Positions 1 through 5,621 of a stretch of DNA of 7,611 bases are shown here, piece by piece. Source of the stretch: Dehalococcoidia bacterium (GTDB taxonomy: Bacteria; Chloroflexota; Dehalococcoidia; SZUA-161); the NCBI GenBank assembly GCA_020344295.1, contig CP070819.1, forward strand, positions 1,989,505 through 1,997,115, in the 5' to 3' direction. Made by a program: the position numbers and the translations under genes. The notes beneath the pieces were generated by a model. It searched no databases and was not told the origin of the DNA. It was given only the letters and a program-made list of their open reading frames with translations. Each line of letters opens with the position of its first letter. The stretch's first letter is position 1.

Positions 1-76
1 GGGCTCGGATGTATGATACTATTCTCCACACAAGCTTTCAAGGGCACTGCCCCTGAGTGTAGCGGACTACCTGGAA

Positions 77-889
77 TCATTCGAGGATGTAGCTGTCGCC
101 GGCGACGGTCACCCTGCCGTCCTGTACCAGCTTGGTGAGGTGCGCCTGGACCTGCTTTCGGGCCAGCTCGACCAGGCGCTCGTCCAGTTCGGGATAGATC
201 TCGGACACCAGCTCAGCCACGCTCCTCCTCCCCCGCTCCAGGTAGTTCAATACCTGCTGCTCCCTCTCCAGCCGATGATCGATGAGCTCCCTGATCTTGC
301 GCTCGGGCTCGCGTATCAGCGGCCCGTGGCCGGGGCAGATCAGTTTGATATTGAGGTTCAAGAGGTGCTTCAGGGACTCGATATACTGCGCGACATCGCC
401 GCCCGGCGTATCGATGACGGACGTGCCGAAGCCCACGATATGGTCCCCGGTGAACAGTATCCCGCTCTCCTCGAGATAGAAGCAGACGCTGTCAGAGGTA
501 TGACCGGGTGTATGGATCACCTTGATAATTGCTCCGCCGATGTCCAGCGTCTCCCCGTCAGCCAACAGCCGGTCCTCCGCGATCCCGTAGTTCTTCAGAT
601 GTGCCGCGCCCGCCGCATAGATTGCTATCTCAGCCCCTGTAGCCTCCCTGATGGCCCAGCAACCGCCTATATGGTCGGGATGGGGGTGGGTGATCAGAAT
701 ATGCGCCAGCTTCAAATGAGCCAGTCTCATCAGATAATCAAGTCTCTCCCCCGTTGTCTGCGCATCGAAATACCCGGAGTCTATCAACGCGGCTCGGTCG
801 CCGATCACCAGGAAGACATTGGGGGCATACATCCCCATGAACTTGCTGGAGCCGGCCGGAATCGAGTGAACCCCTGGAGCTACTTCCAT
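77..889 (-). CDS. MBL-fold metallo-hydrolase, LACTB2-like, with C-terminal winged helix
   Basis: A 270-residue metallo-beta-lactamase-fold hydrolase, probably cytoplasmic because no signal peptide or membrane segment is seen. The zinc-binding set is complete: THPHPDH at residues 67-73 (H68, H70, D72, H73), HTPGHT at 126-131 (H130), TGDH at 147-150 (D149) and PGHG at 186-189 (H188). After the catalytic domain, residues about 205-265 form a helical segment followed by a short strand pair, as in the winged-helix tail of the LACTB2-like branch. Family members include a eukaryotic single-strand RNA endonuclease and bacterial proteins usually labelled glyoxylase II-like or simply hydrolase, so the substrate cannot be read from sequence. 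The ATG at 889 is followed directly by a strand typical of the fold. Its ribosome site is weak (GGTGGGGA just upstream). It lies 46 bp downstream of TerC on the same strand and may be cotranscribed with it. Confidence 0.9.
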   Translation of the reverse strand: MEVAPGVHSIPAGSSKFMGMYAPNVFLVIGDRAALIDSGYFDAQTTGERLDYLMRLAHLKLAHILITHPHPDHIGGCWAIREATGAEIAIYAAGAAHLKNYGIAEDRLLADGETLDIGGAIIKVIHTPGHTSDSVCFYLEESGILFTGDHIVGFGTSVIDTPGGDVAQYIESLKHLLNLNIKLICPGHGPLIREPERKIRELIDHRLEREQQVLNYLERGRRSVAELVSEIYPELDERLVELARKQVQAHLTKLVQDGRVTVAGDSYILE

Positions 890-935
890 TTCCCCACCGA
901 CCTCATAACTGATTCAGACCTGATGCACATCAGGG

Positions 936-1922
936 CTACTCTTCCTCGTACCCGCTGTGTCCGCTCTCCGATTCCCCTGCCGGCAGTTGGCATACTGCCT
1001 CTTCGGACTCCTCCTCGCAGGGGTTGAGGAGGGACGCAACGATTGAAATAAGCAATACAGCGCCAACCACACCCAGGGCAATCCCCACCGGCATCTCGTA
1101 GACATCTATGATCAGCATTTTAACGCCGATGAAAAACAGGACGGTGGCCAGCCCGTAGGTGAGATAGCGGAACATCCCCATAACACCGGCAAGCGCGAAG
1201 TAGAGCGCACGGAGCCCCAGGATAGCGCATACGTTGGAGCTGTATGCTATAAACCTGTCCAGCGTGATACCGAGAACGGCGGGCACTGAGTCCACGGCGA
1301 AGACGATGTCCGTGGTCTCGACAACCAGCACTACTACAAGCAGCGGCGTGGCCATCAGGAGTCCGGCCCGCCTGACGACGAACCTGTCGCCCTCGTAGTC
1401 CTCCGTGACGCGAAAGAACCGGCGGAACAGACGAAGCACGGGGTTTCTCCCCGGGTCTATCTTCTCGTCCTTGCGCAGGGCCAGCCTGATCGCAGCTACG
1501 ACGAGGAAGGCCCCCAGAATATACAGCGCCCAGTGGAACCGCTCCACGATCGCCACACCCGCCAGAATGAATGCCAGCCGCATCACGATGGCGCCGAGTA
1601 TTCCCCAGAAAAGCACCTTATGCTGGTAGACAGCAGGCACGGCGAAATATGTGAAAATCAGCAGGAAAACGAAAAGGTTGTCAACGCTGAGGGATTTCTC
1701 GACCAGATAGGCGGTTAGGAAATGGAGCGCGGTCTCAGAACCGCGCCAGAAATAGATGCCCAGGTTGAAGAGCAGGGACAGGCCGATCCAGAAAGCGGAC
1801 CAGAGCAGTGATTCTTTGACACCGATGATATGCGTTTTGCGATGGAAGACCTTGAGGTCCAGGAACAGCAATATGAATACGACTACGTTAAAGCCGATCC
1901 ACATCCATGTTTCACTTGACAT
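936..1922 (-). CDS. TerC/Alx-family integral membrane protein, probable metal (Mn2+) exporter
   Basis: A 328-residue polytopic inner-membrane protein of the TerC family. Both family signatures are present: EKSLSVDNLFVF at residues 75-86 and ETTDIVFAVDSVPAVL at 202-217, whose acidic residues in the membrane are thought to bind metal. About nine hydrophobic segments are visible (roughly 7-24, 38-58, 79-97, 104-125, 130-149, 186-208, 224-245, 257-275 and 279-298). Characterised relatives such as Alx and the Bacillus TerC proteins export Mn2+; others were first linked to tellurite resistance. The length matches Alx. The last 29 residues (300-328) are a non-membrane acidic tail with two cysteines, at 302 and 311. 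AGAGGG six bases before the ATG supports the start. A separate promoter lies just upstream. The gene is not obviously connected to the carboxylases; the MBL hydrolase follows 46 bp downstream. The family call is firm, the transported ion is inferred. Confidence 0.93.
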   Translation of the reverse strand: MSSETWMWIGFNVVVFILLFLDLKVFHRKTHIIGVKESLLWSAFWIGLSLLFNLGIYFWRGSETALHFLTAYLVEKSLSVDNLFVFLLIFTYFAVPAVYQHKVLFWGILGAIVMRLAFILAGVAIVERFHWALYILGAFLVVAAIRLALRKDEKIDPGRNPVLRLFRRFFRVTEDYEGDRFVVRRAGLLMATPLLVVVLVVETTDIVFAVDSVPAVLGITLDRFIAYSSNVCAILGLRALYFALAGVMGMFRYLTYGLATVLFFIGVKMLIIDVYEMPVGIALGVVGAVLLISIVASLLNPCEEESEEAVCQLPAGESESGHSGYEEE

Positions 1923-1928
1923 GTACTG

Positions 1929-1934
1929 CCCTCT
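1929..1934 (-). promoter_or_regulatory. Shine-Dalgarno site of the TerC gene
   Basis: AGAGGG on the minus strand, six bases before the ATG at 1922. It is a good match to the ribosome-binding consensus at normal spacing and fixes the start of the TerC gene. Confidence 0.6.
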
Positions 1935-1957
1935 TCGTACCCGACAGCGTCAGCGTA

Positions 1958-1986
1958 ATGTTACAGGACGTCGACGTATTTGTCAC
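1958..1986 (-). promoter_or_regulatory. Predicted sigma70 promoter for TerC
   Basis: Reading leftward, a -35 box GTGACA (1981-1986, five of six consensus bases) is followed after exactly 17 bp by a -10 box TAACAT (1958-1963, four of six). Transcription would start near 1951, giving a leader of about 29 bases before the TerC ATG. It lies downstream of the terminator-like hairpin of the preceding operon, which is where an independent promoter is expected. This is a consensus match only. Confidence 0.45.
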
Positions 1987-1992
1987 GACGTC
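1967..1992. promoter_or_regulatory. Operator-like inverted repeat over the TerC promoter
   Basis: Perfect 7-bp inverted arms GACGTCG (1967-1973) and CGACGTC (1986-1992) are separated by 12 bp, with arm centres 19 bp apart, close to two helical turns. One arm sits in the promoter spacer and the other touches the -35 box. A dimeric repressor bound here would block RNA polymerase. The regulator is unknown and no regulator gene is in the window. Confidence 0.35.
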
Positions 1993-2008
1993 AGTCCGGA
2001 TAATGTAA

Positions 2009-2038
2009 ACGGGCCCCGCTTCATGCAGCAGGACCCGT
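2009..2038 (-). terminator. Intrinsic terminator-like hairpin after the biotin carboxylase gene
   Basis: On the minus strand, about 35 bases after the biotin carboxylase stop codon, a 12-bp GC-rich stem (arms 2027-2038 and 2009-2020, two U.G wobbles and no unpaired bases) encloses a six-base loop GCATGA. It is followed by a short, imperfect T stretch (TTTACATTA). The stem is strong and the T tract weak, so this may be a leaky terminator. Its position between the carboxylase operon and the TerC promoter fits termination. Confidence 0.6.
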
Positions 2039-2072
2039 CTCTAACACAATAGACTTTCAGACCGGCGTCAGA

Positions 2073-3467
2073 TCAGGCGAACACCCCGTCTTTCTTGAGC
2101 TGTCGCAATGTTTTCGATATCTTCTGCTCATCCACGAAATTGGTGGTATAGTCGCCCGCCCTGAATGACTCGTTATCCAGAGCTACAATGTGGAAGGGGA
2201 TGTTAGTCTTGACACCCTCGATATGGTACTCCTTGAGGGCCCGCTTCATCGTCTCAATCGCCTCGTCACGGGTACGTCCCCAGCTCAGCAGCTTCGCCAT
2301 CAGGGAGTCATAGTAGAACGGAATGGCGTAGCCGCTGTACACGCCCCCGTCAACCCTGACGCCGAAACCTCCGGGGGGATCATAGGCTTCGATCTTACCC
2401 GGAGCGGGCATGAAGTTCATGAATGGATCCTCCGCGTTGATCCTGCACTCGATGCTCCAGCCGTTGAGCTTAATGTCATCCTGTGTATAGCCCAGGTCCT
2501 CACCCGCCGCTATCCTTATCTGCTCCTTGACCAGGTTGATCCCCGTAAGGTACTCAGTGAGGGGGTGCTCCACCTGGAGGCGGGTATTGCACTCGTTGAA
2601 GTAGTACTCGTTGTCATCCAGCGAGTACATGAACTCGACGGTCAGTGCGTTCACGTAGTTCAGTATCTTCGCGATCTCAACCGCCGTGCCCCCCATCCTC
2701 GCCCTGAGTTCTGGCGTCATTATGGGTGACGGGGCCTCCTCGATCAGCTTCTGGTATCTTCTCTGAACCGAGCACTCGCGGTCGCTGACATAGACAGTGT
2801 TTCCCTTCTTATCAGCCAGGATCTGGAACTCGATATGTTTTCCTCTGGCGATGAACTTCTCCAGATAGAAAGCCGGCACGCCGAAGGCCTCGCTGCCCAG
2901 CGAGGTGGCATACTCCATCGCTCCCGCCAGGTCATCCTTCGTCTCAGCTACCTTCATCCCTATGCCGCCGCCGGCGCCGCTGGGCTTGACGATAACCGGA
3001 TAGCCGATATTGTTCGCGATCTCAAAGGCCTTGGCCATGTCTGCCTTGCCCTCGATCGCGCCGTCGGAACCTGGAGCGACGGGGATACCCTTGCTCTTCA
3101 TCAGGTCGCGGGCCCGGTGTTTGGGCTTCGCGGCGTTCATCGACTTGCTGGGCGGTCCGATGAACTCGATACCCAGGTTTTCACACTGCTCCACGAATCC
3201 GGGATTCTCGGCAAGGAAACCGTATCCCGGATAGATAGCCTCGGTCCCCGTCTTCTTGGCTGCGTCCAGAATCTTCTCTACGTTCAGGTAGCTGCCTGCG
3301 GGCTCCGGATCTCCCAGAGAGATGGCCTCGTCTGCATGCTTCACGAACAAGGCTTCGGCATCTGCATCCGAGTATACAGCAACGGAGGCGATGCCCAACT
3401 CCCTGCACTCCCGCATCGCCCTCAGCGCGATCTCACCCCGATTTGCTACCAGGATTTTCTTAAACAT
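2073..3467 (-). CDS. Acyl-CoA carboxylase biotin carboxylase subunit
   Basis: A 464-residue stand-alone biotin carboxylase (AccC/PccA/PycA class), which carboxylates carrier-bound biotin with ATP and bicarbonate. Domains in order: N-terminal biotin carboxylase domain (about 1-112, opening KKILVANRGEIA), ATP-grasp (about 113-320) and C-terminal biotin carboxylase domain (about 335-442). Catalytic positions are intact: K161 with the glycine loop GAGGGIG (164-170), H211, K240, E278, E292, R296, Q298-V299-E300 in NTRLQVEHPLTE, and R342. The length is that of AccC, with no fused biotinyl or transferase domain. The glycine loop has Ile where E. coli AccC has Arg, a form I associate with archaeal and anaerobe enzymes. 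It lies 36 bp downstream of the carrier gene in one operon. The ATG at 3467 starts a canonical N terminus, but its ribosome site is poor: AAGGG lies only three bases away, or AGGGAG about twelve. The acyl substrate is set by the CT, so no specific gene symbol is given. Confidence 0.96.
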   Translation of the reverse strand: MFKKILVANRGEIALRAMRECRELGIASVAVYSDADAEALFVKHADEAISLGDPEPAGSYLNVEKILDAAKKTGTEAIYPGYGFLAENPGFVEQCENLGIEFIGPPSKSMNAAKPKHRARDLMKSKGIPVAPGSDGAIEGKADMAKAFEIANNIGYPVIVKPSGAGGGIGMKVAETKDDLAGAMEYATSLGSEAFGVPAFYLEKFIARGKHIEFQILADKKGNTVYVSDRECSVQRRYQKLIEEAPSPIMTPELRARMGGTAVEIAKILNYVNALTVEFMYSLDDNEYYFNECNTRLQVEHPLTEYLTGINLVKEQIRIAAGEDLGYTQDDIKLNGWSIECRINAEDPFMNFMPAPGKIEAYDPPGGFGVRVDGGVYSGYAIPFYYDSLMAKLLSWGRTRDEAIETMKRALKEYHIEGVKTNIPFHIVALDNESFRAGDYTTNFVDEQKISKTLRQLKKDGVFA

Positions 3468-3503
3468 TATCCCTTACATCTCCCTTTATGAAGCCTGAGT
3501 TCC

Positions 3504-3728
3504 TTAGTCCTCTTCGATTATTATCAGAACGTCTCCCGTCTCCACCGTCTGCCCTTCCGAGATCTTCACCTCCACGACAGTCCCGTCGACCGGAGACAGT
3601 ATCGGATTCTGCATCTTCATTGACTGCAGCGAGCAAAGCTCTCCATCCTCCTCCACCTTATCACCGGCGCTAACCGACACACTGACGATTTTGCCCGGTA
3701 TCGGAGCCTCGATTACCTCTTGAGACAT
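3504..3728 (-). CDS. Biotinyl carrier protein, minimal stand-alone biotin/lipoyl domain
   Basis: A 74-residue protein consisting only of one biotinyl domain, the mobile arm that carries carboxybiotin between the biotin carboxylase and the carboxyltransferase. The biotin acceptor is K38 in the hairpin QSMKM (35-39), followed by SPVDGTVVEV (45-54), the matching second half of the hammerhead fold. The usual residue before MKM is Ala; Ser here is a known variant. AccB of E. coli is about twice as long, so the N-terminal extension and linker are missing, as in carriers from anaerobes. I chose the ATG at 3728 because the domain begins immediately after it. A TTG at 3749 would add seven residues and place AAGGAG inside the coding region. 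The biotin carboxylase follows after 36 bp. A lipoyl function is unlikely given the MKM motif and the neighbours. Confidence 0.93.
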   Translation of the reverse strand: MSQEVIEAPIPGKIVSVSVSAGDKVEEDGELCSLQSMKMQNPILSPVDGTVVEVKISEGQTVETGDVLIIIEED

Positions 3729-3739
3729 CGTATGTAGTT

Positions 3740-3745
3740 CTCCTT
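3740..3745 (-). promoter_or_regulatory. Shine-Dalgarno site of the biotinyl carrier gene (decides the start)
   Basis: AAGGAG on the minus strand, 11 bases before the ATG at 3728. The spacing is longer than ideal. It supports the ATG over the upstream TTG at 3749, although a second purine run, GGAAGGA, lies four bases before that TTG, so the alternative is not excluded. Confidence 0.5.
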
Positions 3746-3768
3746 CCAATATATCCTTCCGTTTTTAA

Positions 3769-3795
3769 TTGCCTTCCGCTACCTGCGGAAGGCAA
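3769..3795. repeat. 11-bp perfect hairpin in the carrier-gene leader
   Basis: Arms TTGCCTTCCGC (3769-3779) and GCGGAAGGCAA (3785-3795) pair perfectly around a five-base loop. In the leftward transcript it would begin a few bases after the predicted start site near 3798 and end about 40 bases before the carrier ATG. No T run follows on the minus strand, so it does not look like a simple terminator. It could be an operator, an mRNA-stabilising 5' stem-loop, or a copy of a dispersed palindrome. Confidence 0.65.
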
Positions 3796-3804
3796 CCATT
3801 TTAT

Positions 3805-3833
3805 AGTTTAATCTCAGGCCGAATTCGTGTCAA
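3805..3833 (-). promoter_or_regulatory. Predicted sigma70 promoter for the carrier-biotin carboxylase operon
   Basis: A perfect -35 box TTGACA (3828-3833, minus strand) is followed after 17 bp by TAACT-like -10 sequence TAAACT (3805-3810, four of six consensus bases). TATAAA at 3800-3805 is a better box but 22 bp away, too far for a normal spacer. The start site would be near 3798, immediately before the hairpin, with a leader of about 70 bases. Confidence 0.5.
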
Positions 3834-3879
3834 GCTGACCCAGTGTGGCGTCCGAATCTCACCATACCTACCATCAGGT

Positions 3880-3908
3880 TTGCTCTATACAGGCCACACG
3901 TTTATAAT
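3880..3908 (+). promoter_or_regulatory. Predicted sigma70 promoter for CT1
   Basis: A perfect -10 box TATAAT (3903-3908) lies 17 bp after TTGCTC (3880-3885, TTG of the -35 box only). Transcription would start near 3915, about 90 bases before the CT1 ATG. It points away from the carrier promoter; the two -35 boxes are 46 bp apart, so one regulator could act on both. Confidence 0.5.
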
Positions 3909-3994
3909 AGTTATGTACAACAGTCCAACCATCCCTTGGCAGCGACCAGGAGGGCAGCTTCACCAGCGCCCTGAAGCAAACCACGGCATATCGC

Positions 3995-4000
3995 AAGGGA
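3995..4000 (+). promoter_or_regulatory. Shine-Dalgarno site of CT1
   Basis: AAGGGA six bases before the ATG at 4007. The reading frame stays open upstream only to a TAG at 3908-3910 and holds no other ATG, so this site fixes the start. Confidence 0.55.
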
Positions 4001-4006
4001 TATCTT

Positions 4007-5548
4007 ATGAAAGCAGACAGGACCAAACGGAAACTGGCACAGATCGAGAGAATGCGAAGCAGGCTCCAGCAGGGGGGCAGTGCTGCCGAGGTAAAAAAGC
4101 AGCGTCAGAAGGGCAAGCTGGCAGCGCGGGAGAGGGTCGACAAACTGCTCGACACAGGCACATTTCAGGAACTCGACATCTGGGGCACCCCGATGGATAC
4201 AGAATCGCTGATCGACTACCGCAAAGGACCTGCGGATGCAGTTGCTGTGGGCTACGGTCAGGTCAACGGACGTCCGATCTATCTCTGGGCCCAGGACGCA
4301 ACGGTGCTGGGCGGGACTTTGGCCAACGTACAGGCACGAAAGATAGCAATGGTGATGGAGAAGGCCATCCATGCCAGGGTACCTATTGTCGGCATCATCG
4401 ACTCGGAGGGCCCCCGATTGCAGGATGCTATCCAGTATTACCGCTTCTACTCGCCGGAGGCGATGGTCTACTTTCAGACCATGGCTTCGGGGGTAATACC
4501 ACAGATATCGCTAATCATGGGTCCGTGTGTTGGGGAGATGGCTATATCCACCTGTATGGCCGATTTCGTGTTCATGGTCAAGAATACGAGCTATATGTGT
4601 GTATCACCGCCGCCGGAGGGGACATCCAATGAAGTTGCAGGCGATCCCGTCGTTCATGCACAGGAAACCGGATGCTGCGACATTCTAGCCGACAATGAGG
4701 AAGAGTGCTTTCAGCACTGCCGGGAGCTATTAAATTACCTTCCATCCTGCAATGAGGAACCTCCACCGCTGATCGATACCGGCGACGATCCTGATCGCAG
4801 AGAAGAGGGGCTTCTGGGGATAGTCCCGTTCAACACTATGAAGGCTTTCAGCATGCACAGGATTATCTCCCTGATAGCTGACAACGGTGATCTTTACGAG
4901 CTTAAGCGGCTATGGGCGAACAACCTGATAACCGGATTCGTCCGCCTGGCGGGACGGACCGTGGGAATCATAGCGAACAACCCCGAGGTAATGGGTGGAT
5001 CCCTCACGCTGGATGCCGCCGACAAGATGGCGCGGTTCGTCCGATTCTGCGATGCGTTTCACATACCCTTGGTCTGGTTGGCAGATACCCCCGCATTCCT
5101 GCCGGCTGTCGATGAGGAAACGAGAGGGCTCATCAGGCACGGGTGCAAGCTGGTATTCTCTAATGTCGAGGCTACAGTGCCTCAGATAACCGTTGCCGTG
5201 AGAAAGCTCTTTGGGGGCGGTGGCGTAGCCATGCCTGGCACAACTCTGGGTGGCGACTTGGATGTAGCCTGGCCCACAGTGCAGCGAGGGCTCATGGGAG
5301 GGGAAGGAGCAGTATCCATCATTTACAAGAGAGAACTACAGGCCATCGAGGATGAAGCAGCGAGGGAGGAGAGGCGAGCTCAGTTAGTAGCGGAGATGAA
5401 GCATAATTTCCAGGCACTGGAGCAGGAATGGGCTCAGGAGTTCATCGATCCCAGAGACACCCGGCCCTTCCTGATTAAGGCGCTGAAGACGCTAGAGAAC
5501 AGACACGAAGAGAGACCTCGAAAGAAACACGAAAACATGCGATTATAA
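4007..5548 (+). CDS. Acyl-CoA carboxyltransferase, PccB-like paralog CT1 (divergent active site)
   Basis: A 513-residue carboxyltransferase of the PccB/AccD family, which moves the carboxyl group from carboxybiotin to an acyl-CoA. Both crotonase-like halves are present. The N half includes KGKLAARERVDKLLD (35-49), the VNGRPIYLWAQD strand region (86-97) and ASGVIPQISLIMGPC (160-174). The C half includes ITGFVRLAGRTVGIIANNP (308-326), ARFVRFCDAFHIPL (342-355) and AWPT (421-424), and a charged helical tail ends in FIDPRDTRPFL (479-489). Departures from the family are concentrated at the active site: SEGPR (133-137) for SGGAR, GPCVGE (172-177) for GPCAGG, GGGGVAM (403-409) for GGAYDVM, and DTPAFLP for DVPGFLP. 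The reading frame is intact, so this looks like functional divergence and not decay. It diverges from the carrier/biotin carboxylase operon and is a close paralog of CT3. The substrate is unknown; a biotin-dependent decarboxylase role is possible, but no membrane pump subunit is in view. Confidence 0.9.
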   Translation: MKADRTKRKLAQIERMRSRLQQGGSAAEVKKQRQKGKLAARERVDKLLDTGTFQELDIWGTPMDTESLIDYRKGPADAVAVGYGQVNGRPIYLWAQDATVLGGTLANVQARKIAMVMEKAIHARVPIVGIIDSEGPRLQDAIQYYRFYSPEAMVYFQTMASGVIPQISLIMGPCVGEMAISTCMADFVFMVKNTSYMCVSPPPEGTSNEVAGDPVVHAQETGCCDILADNEEECFQHCRELLNYLPSCNEEPPPLIDTGDDPDRREEGLLGIVPFNTMKAFSMHRIISLIADNGDLYELKRLWANNLITGFVRLAGRTVGIIANNPEVMGGSLTLDAADKMARFVRFCDAFHIPLVWLADTPAFLPAVDEETRGLIRHGCKLVFSNVEATVPQITVAVRKLFGGGGVAMPGTTLGGDLDVAWPTVQRGLMGGEGAVSIIYKRELQAIEDEAAREERRAQLVAEMKHNFQALEQEWAQEFIDPRDTRPFLIKALKTLENRHEERPRKKHENMRL

Positions 5549-5565
5549 ATATAAGGGGCAGAATA

Positions 5566-5598
5566 AAGTAGGGGCGACTCTGAGAGTCGCCCCTACTT
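5566..5598. terminator. Bidirectional terminator between convergent CT1 and CT2
   Basis: A 15-bp perfect stem (5566-5580 with 5584-5598) closes on the three-base loop TGA. It sits centrally in the 73-bp gap between the CT1 stop and the CT2 stop. Moderately T-rich sequence follows on both strands (TTATTTAC rightward, TTTATTC leftward), so it can end both transcripts. The core GGGGCGACTC/GAGTCGCCCC also resembles dispersed palindromes found in several bacterial genomes. Confidence 0.8.
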
Positions 5599-5621
5599 AT
5601 TTACAGAAAGAATGGTTCTGC

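Noticed and set aside
1..76. Sequence downstream of the MBL gene
   Set aside because: Only a 4-bp imperfect hairpin (AGGGCACTGCCCCT at 41-54) is seen; no gene, clear terminator or repeat can be supported.
919..934. Small palindrome CCTGATGCACATCAGG just after the TerC stop
   Set aside because: The stem is 6-7 bp with little or no loop, and no T run follows on the minus strand, so it is not a convincing terminator between TerC and the MBL gene.
140..1027. Long plus-strand ORF (295 codons) opposite the MBL and TerC genes
   Set aside because: It is antisense to a complete metallo-hydrolase and runs into TerC. Its translation has no recognisable domain, and such long antisense frames are common opposite GC-rich genes.
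1923..2072. yybP-ykoY Mn2+ riboswitch upstream of TerC
   Set aside because: I looked because such riboswitches precede TerC/Alx genes elsewhere. The conserved GGGGAGUA-type core is absent, the predicted leader is too short, and the hairpin there reads as the terminator of the preceding operon.
3729..3749. Longer biotinyl carrier starting at TTG 3749
   Set aside because: The extra seven residues include the stretch coded by the AAGGAG ribosome site, and the conserved domain begins right after the ATG at 3728. Kept only as an alternative.
3843..3899. Distant 7-bp inverted repeat GTGTGGC / GCCACAC in the divergent region
   Set aside because: The arms are short and 43 bp apart. This is expected by chance in a region this size and does not align symmetrically with either promoter.
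3769..4632. Plus-strand ORF (287 codons) starting in the divergent region
   Set aside because: Most of it overlaps CT1 in another frame. Its start lies in the hairpin with no ribosome site, and the product is a low-complexity Gly/Arg/Gln-rich shadow translation.
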